The position numbers and the translations under genes are program-made. From IMG/VR virus record IMGVR_UViG_3300046665_000397, positions 1-39,690 of that record: a stretch of DNA of 39,690 bases. The stretch is one strand, 5' to 3'. Under the pieces are notes generated by a model. That model worked only from the letters and a program-made list of their open reading frames with translations. It had not been told where the DNA came from and ran no database searches. Position 1 is the first letter of the stretch. Each line of letters begins with the position of its first letter. The DNA is from a virus. Positions 24,098 through 30,234 of the stretch are shown here, one piece after another.

Positions 24098-25159
24098 ATG
24101 TCCGAAGTATTAAAAGAAGTAGTTTTAGACCCTGGACACTTCGAATTTAGAAACCAAGGTGTGTCCAAACAATACTGGGAAAGTGTGGCAGTATTGAAAC
24201 TCTGTAGGATGATAAGAGATAAGCTTAATCCGATGGGATTAGTTCACGTTTCTTTAACAAGAGATGATGAAAAGGATATATCTCTATCAAGAAGAGGTAA
24301 AATAGCCGCTGAGAGAAATGCTTATCTGTTTATTTCAAATCATACAGATGCCTGCGGTACATCAAGTGTGAAAGGCACAACGGTGTTTCATAGCGTTGAC
24401 TTACCCGGCGATAAGGTATGGGCTGAAGAGTTTTCTTCAAAGATATCCAAAGCCCTAGAAACCACTAACAGAGGAGCTAAGGTAAGGGAAAGCGAAATAC
24501 ATAAGGATGAAGATTACTACGGTGTCATTGACTCAGCTCAAGACAACTTAGTACCTCATGTATTTATAATTGAATCAGGATTTCATACAAACGTTGAGGA
24601 TGAGGCTAAACTAAGACAAGACGAATGGATTGAAAAGATTGCCAATGCCCAATGCGAAGTTATATTAAAGTTGTGTGGTTTTGGTGATAAGGAGATCCCA
24701 GTTGTAGAACCAGCAATGCCTGTTCCGGCTGTGAATCCAATTACTCCAAATTACAATCAAATACCATTTAGCAGAAGGACTTTAACGATACAGCAGAATC
24801 TTAACAGATTAGGTTTTAAGGGTAAGAATGGGTTAAGATTGGCTGAGGATGGTAAGAACGGAGAAAATACTGATTTTGCCATAAGAAGATTCCAAAGAAT
24901 TATGGGATTAGAGATTGACGGAAAGGTAGGACCAAAAACTCAGGCAGCATTTGATGAAATATTCTCAAAGCCATATGATAGTCAACCTTCTCCACATCAT
25001 GAATATGCTACAAGATATATTCAATGGAGAGTAGGAGCTAAAATCACTGGAAGTTATGGTTGGGAAACAGCAAGAGTCGTTGCTATATGGCAGGGACAGT
25101 ACGGACTTAAGCAGGATGGAGAGACAGGCCCAATTACTTGGAGAAAATTAATATGTTAA
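24098..25159 (+). CDS. Endolysin: N-acetylmuramoyl-L-alanine amidase with two PG-binding domains
   Basis: 353 residues from ATG 24098, nine bases after GGGAG. The ATG at 24089 touches that site and is unlikely. Residues 7-190 are an Amidase_3 zinc enzyme: H14 in LDPGH, E28 in YWESVAV and H82 in ISNHTDA bind zinc, and IIESGFHTN carries the catalytic Glu. Two C-terminal peptidoglycan-binding repeats follow, RTLTIQQNLNRLGF...GLEIDGKVGPKTQAAF (about 226-288) and HHEYATRYIQWRVGA...YGLKQDGETGPITWRKL (about 300-352). It cleaves the sugar-peptide amide bond and lyses the host, with the holin just downstream. Confidence 0.92.
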   Translation: MSEVLKEVVLDPGHFEFRNQGVSKQYWESVAVLKLCRMIRDKLNPMGLVHVSLTRDDEKDISLSRRGKIAAERNAYLFISNHTDACGTSSVKGTTVFHSVDLPGDKVWAEEFSSKISKALETTNRGAKVRESEIHKDEDYYGVIDSAQDNLVPHVFIIESGFHTNVEDEAKLRQDEWIEKIANAQCEVILKLCGFGDKEIPVVEPAMPVPAVNPITPNYNQIPFSRRTLTIQQNLNRLGFKGKNGLRLAEDGKNGENTDFAIRRFQRIMGLEIDGKVGPKTQAAFDEIFSKPYDSQPSPHHEYATRYIQWRVGAKITGSYGWETARVVAIWQGQYGLKQDGETGPITWRKLIC

Positions 25160-25181
25160 AATAAAAAAGGGGGAAAATATA

Positions 25182-25502
25182 ATGGATATATTAAAGTATA
25201 TTAATGAAAATTATGTAATCATAGTGGCGGTACTATATGTTTTGGGGGTTCTATTAAAAAATAGTCCTAAGGTTCCGGATTGGACAATACCATGGATACT
25301 ATTGTTGGTTGGAGTTGGATTCAGCGTTTGGATGGGCGGTTTCTCAGCTCAGGTAGTAATTCAAGGATTTTTAGTGGCGGGGGCTGCTGTAATGGGTAAT
25401 CAGTTATTTAAACAGACTTTAGAGGGAAAGGCTCAAATAGGTTCAGATATTCCTCCAAAAGAGTTAAAACCGACCGGGGAGATAACCGAGTTTAGGAAGT
25501 AG
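25182..25502 (+). CDS. Phage holin
   Basis: 106 residues, ribosome site AAGGGGGAA before ATG 25182. Three hydrophobic segments, about 10-25, 36-52 and 57-76, are followed by a hydrophilic C-terminal tail, typical of the Hol44/Phage_holin_5-type holins. It would form membrane pores that release the amidase. It is the last gene of the late operon and is followed at once by a hairpin. Confidence 0.8.
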   Translation: MDILKYINENYVIIVAVLYVLGVLLKNSPKVPDWTIPWILLLVGVGFSVWMGGFSAQVVIQGFLVAGAAVMGNQLFKQTLEGKAQIGSDIPPKELKPTGEITEFRK

Positions 25503-25510
25503 TATATATT

Positions 25511-25560
25511 AGGTCGTATGAGGTTAATGTCTTTATACGACCTTCAAACATTCTTTTATT
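25511..25560 (+). terminator. Terminator closing the late operon
   Basis: AGGTCGTAT 25511-25519 pairs perfectly with ATACGACCT 25535-25543. The T-rich tail that follows is loose (TTCAAACATTCTTTTATT). It separates the lysis genes from the first right-arm promoter, 24 bases on. Confidence 0.75.
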
Positions 25561-25566
25561 GATGAT

Positions 25567-25592
25567 TCGCAAAAATAACGTATCCTATAATG
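25567..25592 (+). promoter_or_regulatory. Phage promoter P1 (YCGC-N7-AC-N6-TATAAT class)
   Basis: TCGC 25567-25570, AC 25578-25579, TATAAT 25586-25591, then G. First of 20 copies with identical spacing. The YCGC box sits at about -31 if TATAAT is read as a sigma-A -10, and no TTGACA-like -35 box exists in any copy. Position supports promoter function: an intrinsic terminator lies upstream and a ribosome site downstream. Confidence 0.8.
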
Positions 25593-25622
25593 AGAAACTA
25601 AAGTTTGAAAGGAGAATGTAAA

Positions 25623-26066
25623 ATGTTTAAATTCACCAAAAAGGACAAAAGGACAAATCTTGAAAGGGAAATAGATGAGGTTTTAGTTAAAATAACTAGA
25701 ATAAAATCTGAGCTAGATAATAGCCCCAGTGAGGAACTTGATGAAAGGATAAAATCGTTAATGAAAGATATGTCGAACGTAGATTCAGGAAGTTTAGACT
25801 ATCTGAATATGGCCAAGTCTCTAGAAATATTATACAAAACGAAAGCTAGTATAAAGAGCAGGTCAGAAGAGTATTCAGAAATGGTTAAAAACCATAAAGA
25901 ACTATGTGAGACAAGAGAAAAAATAAAGGAACGAAATAAAGAAATCAAAAAGGCTCTTATCACTGGAGGTATACAATTAGTCGGATTGGCAATAGTAGTA
26001 AAACACGAAGACCTTCATGTAATAACAAGTAAGGCATTTAGTCATATTCCTTGGGTACGTTCGTAA
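25623..26066 (+). CDS. Charged helical phage protein with hydrophobic C-terminus
   Basis: 147 residues from ATG 25623, six bases after GAAAGGAGA. The TTG at 25605 overlaps that site. The first 110 residues are highly charged and helical (heptad-like KITRIKSELD, RIKSLMKDM, KSRSEEYSEMVKNHKELC). A hydrophobic stretch, ITGGIQLVGLAIVV, and a KHEDLHVITSKAFSHIPWV tail follow. It is likely a coiled-coil tether at the membrane. No family function is known to me. Confidence 0.7.
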   Translation: MFKFTKKDKRTNLEREIDEVLVKITRIKSELDNSPSEELDERIKSLMKDMSNVDSGSLDYLNMAKSLEILYKTKASIKSRSEEYSEMVKNHKELCETREKIKERNKEIKKALITGGIQLVGLAIVVKHEDLHVITSKAFSHIPWVRS

Positions 26067-26100
26067 CAGATACAACTCAGACAAAAATAGAATCTATATA

Positions 26101-26137
26101 AAAGGGTGTGTAAAAACATACCTTTTTATTTTTGCCT
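26101..26137 (+). terminator. Terminator after the 25623-26066 gene
   Basis: AAAGGGTGTG 26101-26110 pairs with CATACCTTTT 26117-26126 (two wobbles) around loop TAAAAA, then a T-rich tract. Its 3' end leads directly into promoter P2. Confidence 0.85.
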
Positions 26138-26140
26138 ACC

Positions 26141-26166
26141 CCGCATAAATAACACATCTTATAATG
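26141..26166 (+). promoter_or_regulatory. Phage promoter P2
   Basis: CCGC 26141-26144, AC 26152-26153, TATAAT 26160-26165, G next. It drives the 34-residue membrane peptide at 26199. Confidence 0.8.
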
Positions 26167-26198
26167 AAAAATAGTTAATTTTGAAAGGGGTTTTTATT

Positions 26199-26303
26199 GT
26201 GAGAATCGATATTAAGTCATTTATATTAGGAGCAATTGTTGGAGGTTGTACGATAATATATAGGGCATCAGTCGCTGTAGCAAGAGACAAAGTTAAAAAA
26301 TAG
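26199..26303 (+). CDS. 34-residue membrane microprotein
   Basis: GTG start 26199, ten bases after GAAAGGGG. The peptide reads MRIDIKSFILGAIVGG, CTIIYRASVAVARDKVKK. One short membrane helix (residues 8-20, Gly-rich) is followed by a basic cytoplasmic tail. It is too short for standard gene callers. The start, promoter in front and terminator behind make it a complete one-gene unit. Function unknown. Confidence 0.65.
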   Translation: MRIDIKSFILGAIVGGCTIIYRASVAVARDKVKK

Positions 26304-26314
26304 ACTAGAAACGG

Positions 26315-26335
26315 AGAAGCTTAGGCTTCTTTTTT
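26315..26335 (+). terminator. TTAG-loop terminator 1
   Basis: AGAAGC 26315-26320, loop TTAG, GCTTCT 26325-26330, T-tract to 26335. Confidence 0.9.
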
Positions 26336-26338
26336 AGC

Positions 26339-26364
26339 TCGCGATAATTACAATGCATATAATG
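26339..26364 (+). promoter_or_regulatory. Phage promoter P3 (ncRNA 1)
   Basis: TCGC 26339-26342, AC 26350-26351, TATAAT 26358-26363, G 26364. No ribosome site or open frame follows. The downstream transcript folds as ncRNA 1. Confidence 0.8.
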
Positions 26365-26457
26365 AAGAAGACTGGGTTACCAGGTTAATAGTTCAATGGT
26401 AGAACGTTCGAGCAATCGAGAGACGTAAGTTCGAAGCTTACAATTCTTTTTTTATTT
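26364..26457 (+). ncRNA. ncRNA 1: tRNA-like RNA without an anticodon loop
   Basis: This unit has a promoter and T-tracts but no open frame. It can form the following elements: closing pairs GAAGAA 26364-26369 with TTCTTT 26444-26449; hairpin CTGG-GTTA-CCAG 26372-26383; a D-arm look-alike GTTC-AATGGTA-GAAC 26391-26405, preceded by TA as in tRNA positions 8-9; TCGA-GCAA-TCGA 26408-26419 where the anticodon arm should be; a five-base variable stretch; and a perfect T-arm GTAAG-TTCGAAG-CTTAC 26425-26441. It lacks a normal acceptor stem, an anticodon and CCA, so it is not a working tRNA. An alternative pairing, ACGT 26404-26407 with 26423-26426, competes. Confidence 0.7.
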
Positions 26458-26460
26458 TTT

Positions 26461-26486
26461 TCGCATAATATACATACATTATAATG
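26461..26486 (+). promoter_or_regulatory. Phage promoter P4
   Basis: TCGC 26461-26464, AC 26472-26473, TATAAT 26480-26485, G next. It reads into the 79-residue gene at 26512. Confidence 0.8.
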
Positions 26487-26511
26487 AAAACATATTATAG
26501 GAGTGATAAAA

Positions 26512-26751
26512 ATGATAAAAAAACTTAAGAAATTTATGTTAAGAATGCAACTTAAAAGGTGTGGACTTAAAGAGATTAAATTAGGTAAAGAATATCAAGA
26601 TATCTGCGACGTAATTATGGATGGGATAATAAAAGGGGAGGATATAAGTAAAATTGAAAGATTACAATTGAAACGAAGATTTATTCATAGAGATAGATTA
26701 GATCTTATTGATAGAAGATTCGAATTGGAAAGGACAATTTTAAGGGCTTAA
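26512..26751 (+). CDS. Small basic protein of unknown function
   Basis: 79 residues from ATG 26512, eight bases after AGGAG. The GTG at 26503 overlaps that site. It is very basic at the start (MIKKLKKFMLRMQLKRCGLKE) and helical throughout, ending ERLQLKRRFIHRDRLDLIDRRFELERTILRA. It may bind nucleic acid. The last 20 bases form the 5' arm of the terminator. Confidence 0.65.
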   Translation: MIKKLKKFMLRMQLKRCGLKEIKLGKEYQDICDVIMDGIIKGEDISKIERLQLKRRFIHRDRLDLIDRRFELERTILRA

Positions 26752-26764
26752 TCGGTCCTTTTTA
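26729..26764 (+). terminator. Terminator overlapping the end of the 26512 gene
   Basis: AAGGAC 26730-26735 pairs with GTCCTT 26755-26760 across a 19-base loop. T-tract follows. Confidence 0.75.
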
Positions 26765-26770
26765 TTTACC

Positions 26771-26796
26771 TCGCAGAATTAACTCATCTTATAGTG
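26771..26796 (+). promoter_or_regulatory. Phage promoter P5
   Basis: TCGC 26771-26774, AC 26782-26783, TATAGT 26790-26795 (one of two copies with G in the fifth place). Confidence 0.75.
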
Positions 26797-26810
26797 AGAG
26801 GGGTGATATT

Positions 26811-26972
26811 ATGAAGAGTTTCATTATATTAACTATAGTGTTAGCAACAGTATTAATAGCTGTATCGTTATTATTAGATAACCTAATGGGTATATTTCTA
26901 GTATGTACAGTGGTATGTTTACTGTTAGACGCTAAGGAAAAGGAGAGACACAATAATAGACCTGACCGATAG
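26811..26972 (+). CDS. 53-residue two-TM membrane microprotein
   Basis: ATG 26811, ribosome site GAGGGGTGA. Two hydrophobic stretches, FIILTIVLATVLIAVSLLL (about 4-22) and MGIFLVCTVVCLLL (about 26-39), are joined by a short DN turn. The C-terminal tail is charged (DAKEKERHNNRPDR). Both ends are probably cytoplasmic. No family recognised. Confidence 0.65.
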   Translation: MKSFIILTIVLATVLIAVSLLLDNLMGIFLVCTVVCLLLDAKEKERHNNRPDR

Positions 26973-26975
26973 AGG

Positions 26976-26995
26976 GAAGCTTAGGCTTCTTTTTT
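26976..26995 (+). terminator. TTAG-loop terminator 2
   Basis: GAAGC 26976-26980, TTAG, GCTTC 26985-26989, T-tract. Confidence 0.88.
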
Positions 26996-26998
26996 AGC

Positions 26999-27024
26999 TC
27001 GCAAGAATAACAAACCATATAATG
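26999..27024 (+). promoter_or_regulatory. Phage promoter P6
   Basis: TCGC 26999-27002, AC 27010-27011, TATAAT 27018-27023, G next. Confidence 0.8.
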
Positions 27025-27056
27025 AAAACTAAAATATATTTTTAGGAGGACTTATT

Positions 27057-27203
27057 ATGAGTAGTATATTGATAGGAATAATGATTACTATAGGATGTAT
27101 ATCAGCAATGATTTATGCAATTTATAGAATTATAAAGGGATTTGTATTTATGATTAAAGGTACTGGCAGAAAAGTAAAAAGAAGATTTGTAAAGGGAGCT
27201 TAG
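27057..27203 (+). CDS. 48-residue membrane microprotein ending in the terminator
   Basis: ATG 27057, ribosome site TAGGAGGA. One hydrophobic segment (ILIGIMITIGCISAMIYAI, about 4-22) is followed by a basic C-terminal half (KGFVFMIKGTGRKVKRRFVKGA). The stop TAG 27201-27203 is part of the TTAG loop of the terminator. Function unknown. Confidence 0.65.
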   Translation: MSSILIGIMITIGCISAMIYAIYRIIKGFVFMIKGTGRKVKRRFVKGA

Positions 27204-27215
27204 GCTTTCTTTTTA
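27191..27215 (+). terminator. TTAG-loop terminator 3 (contains a stop codon)
   Basis: AAAGGGAGC 27191-27199, TTAG, GCTTTCTTT 27204-27212 with two wobbles. The loop TAG is the stop of the 27057 gene. Confidence 0.85.
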
Positions 27216-27218
27216 ACC

Positions 27219-27244
27219 TCGCCATAAATACATACTTTATAATG
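27219..27244 (+). promoter_or_regulatory. Phage promoter P7
   Basis: TCGC 27219-27222, AC 27230-27231, TATAAT 27238-27243, G next. Confidence 0.8.
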
Positions 27245-27271
27245 AAAGCATGATTTGAAAGGATAATTAAG

Positions 27272-27379
27272 ATGAAAAATTACAGTTTTGGACATATGGT
27301 GTTTGACTTTATTATGGTCATTCTAACAGGTGGTTTATGGCTTATTTGGGTTTTAATTAGATATTTAAGAACACATTAG
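27272..27379 (+). CDS. 35-residue membrane microprotein
   Basis: ATG 27272, eight bases after GAAAGGAT. The sequence MKNYSFGHMVFDFIMVILTG, GLWLIWVLIRYLRTH has one membrane helix (about 9-29) with Gly-Gly in the middle, two Trp, and a basic end. This looks like the small 'ILTGGLWLIW' membrane proteins seen in other phages and mobile elements. The function is unknown to me. Confidence 0.65.
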   Translation: MKNYSFGHMVFDFIMVILTGGLWLIWVLIRYLRTH

Positions 27380-27391
27380 AAAATAAAGGAG

Positions 27392-27412
27392 GAAAGCTTA
27401 GGCTTTCTTTTT
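27392..27412 (+). terminator. TTAG-loop terminator 4
   Basis: GAAAGC 27392-27397, TTAG, GCTTTC 27402-27407, T-tract. Confidence 0.9.
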
Positions 27413-27415
27413 AGT

Positions 27416-27441
27416 CCGCATAAATAACATACATTATAATG
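27416..27441 (+). promoter_or_regulatory. Phage promoter P8
   Basis: CCGC 27416-27419, AC 27427-27428, TATAAT 27435-27440, G next. Confidence 0.8.
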
Positions 27442-27470
27442 AAATCATATTTTGAAAGGGGATTTTAAAA

Positions 27471-27698
27471 ATGGAAAATGTTATAAAATTATATGAGGAA
27501 CATATAGAAAAGTTAATGAACCAACATGAGGATATAATGAATACGCTTAAACCGTTGAATGATGTAGAGGCATCTAGAGACGCAGAGTTAAGGGAATTCG
27601 TTAGCGATTTAATGGAATTAGCTACATATGTATCTAGCTGTATTACTGTAATAGAGTACAAGATAAAAATACTTAAAAGAATGATTGAAGAAGCTTAG
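27471..27698 (+). CDS. Helical protein of unknown function, ending in the terminator
   Basis: 75 residues, ribosome site GAAAGGGGAT. Two long amphipathic helices (ENVIKLYEEHIEKLMNQHEDIMNTL and RDAELREFVSDLMELATYVSSCITVIEYKIKILKRM) suggest a soluble helical hairpin or coiled coil. It ends MIEEA, where GAAGCTTAG is the terminator core. Confidence 0.7.
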   Translation: MENVIKLYEEHIEKLMNQHEDIMNTLKPLNDVEASRDAELREFVSDLMELATYVSSCITVIEYKIKILKRMIEEA

Positions 27699-27710
27699 GC
27701 TTCTTTTTTT
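27688..27710 (+). terminator. TTAG-loop terminator 5 (contains a stop codon)
   Basis: AGAAGC 27689-27694, TTAG 27695-27698, GCTTCT 27699-27704, long T-tract. The loop TAG stops the 27471 gene. Confidence 0.9.
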
Positions 27711-27714
27711 AACC

Positions 27715-27740
27715 TCGCAAGATTTACAAGCTATATAATG
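27715..27740 (+). promoter_or_regulatory. Phage promoter P9
   Basis: TCGC 27715-27718, AC 27726-27727, TATAAT 27734-27739, G next. Confidence 0.8.
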
Positions 27741-27763
27741 AAAGTAATTTCTTGGGGGATATT

Positions 27764-27871
27764 ATGAATAAGAAACAAAAACTTAGCGCTGCTATAGTTG
27801 CGATGAAAGTCGTTTACGTAATAGTAGAAGAAGGTTTGAAGATACTAAAAAATATTCAAATTGAGAAATAA
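27764..27871 (+). CDS. 35-residue amphipathic microprotein
   Basis: ATG 27764, ribosome site GGGGGAT. MNKKQKLSAAIVAMKVVYVI followed by VEEGLKILKNIQIEK. Predicted as a single amphipathic helix with a hydrophobic centre (AAIVAMKVVYVIV), perhaps lying on the membrane. No family recognised. Confidence 0.6.
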   Translation: MNKKQKLSAAIVAMKVVYVIVEEGLKILKNIQIEK

Positions 27872-27878
27872 TTAAATC

Positions 27879-27899
27879 GAAAGCTTAGGCTTTCTTTTT
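27879..27899 (+). terminator. TTAG-loop terminator 6
   Basis: GAAAGC 27879-27884, TTAG, GCTTTC 27889-27894, T-tract. Unlike the others it is not followed by a YCGC promoter. Confidence 0.9.
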
Positions 27900-27921
27900 A
27901 TTTCAAATAGGAGTGGTAGTA

Positions 27922-28128
27922 ATGAAAAAAACACACCCAAAAAGTAGGATAGTACAGTTCCATCATAGTTCAACACGTGCTAGTAAGCTATTAGATTGTG
28001 ATAATGGCAGTAGCGAGATAGTATTACAACTCGAAGAAGTACAACATTCGAAATTTGATTTTATTGCTGAGATAATTAACAAAAGTGACTATAATGTAGT
28101 AGAAAAAGTAGAGGAGGTGAGAATATGA
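27922..28128 (+). CDS. Small phage protein of unknown function
   Basis: 68 residues from ATG 27922, eight bases after AGGAG. The GTG at 27913 overlaps the site. Basic N-terminus (KKTHPKSRIVQFHHSSTRASKLL) then an acidic end. It overlaps the next gene by four bases. No promoter is seen between terminator 6 and this gene, so it needs readthrough or an unrecognised start. Confidence 0.6.
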   Translation: MKKTHPKSRIVQFHHSSTRASKLLDCDNGSSEIVLQLEEVQHSKFDFIAEIINKSDYNVVEKVEEVRI

Positions 28129-28304
28129 AGATATGCGGGGTATATACTATAAACAATACGGATGGGAGTACATTTTATAACACTGTACGTAATACCATAG
28201 ATAGTTTACAGGATGATGGTCAGGAAGTCGAAGTACAATATCAGGTAAACACTCTCTTAAATGGACAAATAGTACAGAGCGCTTTAATTTTAGGAAGAAA
28301 ATAA
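28125..28304 (+). CDS. Small protein, weakly Cse60-like
   Basis: 59 residues from ATG 28125, with GAGGAGGTGA upstream, overlapping the previous stop. The order strand-helix-strand (KICGVYTINN, FYNTVRNTIDSLQDDG, EVEVQYQVNTLLNGQIVQSALILGRK) resembles the tiny Cse60-type sporulation/phage fold. The match is by shape only. Confidence 0.6.
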   Translation: MKICGVYTINNTDGSTFYNTVRNTIDSLQDDGQEVEVQYQVNTLLNGQIVQSALILGRK

Positions 28305-28331
28305 TTTAATAGTTATAAAGGGGGTAAGGTT

Positions 28332-28433
28332 ATGCACTGGTTGGTAATTATAATTCTTGTATTTCTTAGCTTTCTATTCTATTCAATGGCAGTAGCAGCT
28401 GGTCGAGCAGATACAAAATCAGGTAATAAATAA
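28332..28433 (+). CDS. 33-residue membrane microprotein
   Basis: ATG 28332, ribosome site GGGGGTAAGG. MHWLVIIILVFLSFLFYSMA followed by VAAGRADTKSGNK: one membrane helix (3-22) and a short polar tail. It is nine bases ahead of the TTG/13 bases ahead of the ATG of the next gene, so part of an operon. Confidence 0.65.
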   Translation: MHWLVIIILVFLSFLFYSMAVAAGRADTKSGNK

Positions 28434-28446
28434 GGAGGAATTGGTT

Positions 28447-28851
28447 ATGGGAGAACATGTTAAAATACTAAAAGACAGTGGTGATACACGAGAATTTGGG
28501 ACCGGAGCAATTAGAGATATGGCGGAAGGAAAAGGACGTTTTGACTTATTGCCAGCGGCCGCATTACTTAGATTAGCTAAACATTATGAGGCTGGGGCTA
28601 AAAAATATGGAGATAGGAACTGGGAGAACGGTCAACCTATATCTGTATTAATTGATAGTGGGATGAGACACTTGTTCAAGTATTTAGACGGGTGGACGGA
28701 TGAGGACCATCTTTCGGCGGCTGCATGGAATATATTAGGGGCTATGTGGATGGAAGAAAAAAATCCAGCCATGCAAGATATAAAACCAAGGATTGATGCG
28801 GCAATTGGGTGGTTACAAAGACAAGAAGAGATGTGTAAAAGGGAGGATTAA
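28447..28851 (+). CDS. DUF5664 protein, dATP/dGTP diphosphohydrolase-type N-terminal domain
   Basis: 134 residues from ATG 28447. The TTG at 28441 is too near the AGGAGGAA site. The whole protein is the family domain: FGTGAIRDMAEGKGRFDLLP, LAKHYEAGAKKYGDRNWENG, LIDSGMRHLFKYLDGWTDEDH, LSAAAWNILGAMWMEE. The Glu/Asp/His residues in these blocks (EAGAKKYG, DEDHLSAAAWN) form the all-alpha pyrophosphatase-like metal site. Family members act on nucleotide pools in phages. The exact substrate here is not shown by the sequence. Confidence 0.85.
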   Translation: MGEHVKILKDSGDTREFGTGAIRDMAEGKGRFDLLPAAALLRLAKHYEAGAKKYGDRNWENGQPISVLIDSGMRHLFKYLDGWTDEDHLSAAAWNILGAMWMEEKNPAMQDIKPRIDAAIGWLQRQEEMCKRED

Positions 28852-28853
28852 TA

Positions 28854-29504
28854 ATGAAATTATTTTGTAGACACGAATGGGAAGAGGTTAGAGGGACTAG
28901 ACGTTTATATAACATAGGAACAAGTAAAGAGGCAAGATTTAAATGCTGCGAATGTGGAAAAGAGAAATGGTTTGATATATTTACAATGAAGAGGAATACG
29001 TACGTATTTAAAGAATATAATAAAGGTGCTATATCTGATGGTAGTCACACCTTCGATGAGCTATATCATCACAGAATGGTATTATTTTCAATAATATGTA
29101 GCAATTACAGTCCTTTAGCATGGAAATCTTGGAAACATCATGATGGAACTATGTATGAAAATTACTTCATAGTTGGAATTAATACACCTGAAGGTCAGTA
29201 TTCATATCACTATCATAAGGATAATTGGGATAAATTTAATGTTCCATATAAAGACTTTGCCCCCGAATGGGATGGACATAAACCAGAGGATATAGGGAGA
29301 TTATTAAGTTTACCAATTAACTTGGCTGACCTGATGGGCTGGTTACAGGGAGAAAAGTTTTTAATAGACGAACATTCGTCCACTATGACAGCCGATTTTG
29401 AGGATACACACAAATGGGAGTTAAGCAGGAATGTTTTTATAAACAAGGCTATGAAAAAGGTAGGTGAAATGACAGATGCCAAAGGACGTAAGTATAATGA
29501 ATAA
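28854..29504 (+). CDS. Zinc-ribbon / WDGH-domain phage protein
   Basis: 216 residues. The N-terminus has a ribbon with C5, H7 and C31, C34 (FCRHEWEE...CCECGKEKWF). Residues about 65-153 are a WDGH domain: TFDELYHHRMVLFSIICSNY, AWKSWKHHDGTMYENYFIVG, NTPEGQYSYHYHKDNWDKF, APEWDGHKPEDIGRLLSL. The last 60 residues are unassigned. WDGH domains occur as single proteins or fusions in phages and have no known activity. Three bases separate it from DUF5664, and its end overlaps the kinase start. Confidence 0.8.
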   Translation: MKLFCRHEWEEVRGTRRLYNIGTSKEARFKCCECGKEKWFDIFTMKRNTYVFKEYNKGAISDGSHTFDELYHHRMVLFSIICSNYSPLAWKSWKHHDGTMYENYFIVGINTPEGQYSYHYHKDNWDKFNVPYKDFAPEWDGHKPEDIGRLLSLPINLADLMGWLQGEKFLIDEHSSTMTADFEDTHKWELSRNVFINKAMKKVGEMTDAKGRKYNE

Positions 29505-30024
29505 GAAAATAGTTCTAATTAATGGTTCGGGGGGAGTTGGTAAAGACACTTTTATAGAGTTTTGTAGTCAATACGTACGTACACTTAATATATCAACTGT
29601 AGATAAGGTTAAAGAAGCTGCCAAGTTATTGGGTTGGAATGGTGGAAAAACTGAGAAAGATAGGTTATTTCTATCAAACCTTAAACTTACAGCGGTAGAT
29701 TATAACGACCATTCGTACAATTATATAAAAAAATCAATTGAAGATTTTATGAACCCAACAAGACATTCGCATTTACTATTTATACATGTTAGGGAACCTG
29801 GCGAAATAGAAAGGTTTGTAAAAGATTTTGGATGTTTAACTGTATTGGTTAGGAACAATAATGTTGCAGGTATATCTTCAAATATGGCCGATTCAAATGT
29901 TGAGAATTATAAGTACAATTATATAATTAATAATCATTATAGTTTAGACATATTAGATGAATCCGCCAGGGGATTTGTATTTGATATATTTAGTAATCGC
30001 TCGCGCAAAAAACTTTTCCTATAA
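29497..30024 (+). CDS. Deoxynucleoside monophosphate kinase-like P-loop protein
   Basis: 175 residues from ATG 29497, after AAAGGA and overlapping the previous gene. The 29476 start has no site. Walker A GSGGVGKDT occupies residues 10-18. HLLFIHVREPGEIERFV and TVLVRNNN are like the LID/NMP-binding parts of phage dNMP kinases, and the protein ends in a helical region. It would phosphorylate dNMPs for phage DNA synthesis. Its last eight residues are encoded by promoter P10, and its stop TAA lies in the TATAAT box. Confidence 0.75.
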   Translation: MNKKIVLINGSGGVGKDTFIEFCSQYVRTLNISTVDKVKEAAKLLGWNGGKTEKDRLFLSNLKLTAVDYNDHSYNYIKKSIEDFMNPTRHSHLLFIHVREPGEIERFVKDFGCLTVLVRNNNVAGISSNMADSNVENYKYNYIINNHYSLDILDESARGFVFDIFSNRSRKKLFL

Positions 30025-30026
30025 TG
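30001..30026 (+). promoter_or_regulatory. Phage promoter P10 (inside the end of the kinase gene)
   Basis: TCGC 30001-30004, AC 30012-30013, TATAAT 30020-30025, G next. Only copy with no terminator just upstream. Confidence 0.8.
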
Positions 30027-30041
30027 AAAGGGGTTGTTAAA

Positions 30042-30194
30042 ATGAATAAGATTGAAAAAATAGCAAGAGATGTATTGTTGAAACCATCAGGGAAACATAT
30101 TTTAGATGTACCAGGGGTTATGGAATTAAGCGATGATGAAATGCGACAATTATCAGTGGAAATTAAGAAACTCGAAAACAAAGAGGAAGCTTAG
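30042..30194 (+). CDS. 50-residue acidic protein ending in the terminator
   Basis: ATG 30042, ribosome site GAAAGGGG. MNKIEKIARDVLLKPSGKHI then LDVPGVMELSDDEMRQLSVE and a charged helix ending ENKEEA. TAG of the TTAG loop is the stop. Probably soluble, with no family known to me. Confidence 0.65.
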   Translation: MNKIEKIARDVLLKPSGKHILDVPGVMELSDDEMRQLSVEIKKLENKEEA

Positions 30195-30205
30195 GCTTTC
30201 TTTTT
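30185..30205 (+). terminator. TTAG-loop terminator 7 (contains a stop codon)
   Basis: GGAAGC 30185-30190, TTAG, GCTTTC 30195-30200 (one wobble), T-tract. Stops the 30042 gene. Confidence 0.88.
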
Positions 30206-30208
30206 AGT

Positions 30209-30234
30209 CCGCTAAAATAACACACCTTATAATG
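30209..30234 (+). promoter_or_regulatory. Phage promoter P11
   Basis: CCGC 30209-30212, AC 30220-30221, TATAAT 30228-30233, G next. Confidence 0.8.

Noticed and set aside
26391-26449. Functional tRNA gene
   Set aside because: D and T arms look right, but there is no seven-base anticodon loop, no pairing acceptor stem and no CCA, so it was listed as a tRNA-like ncRNA.
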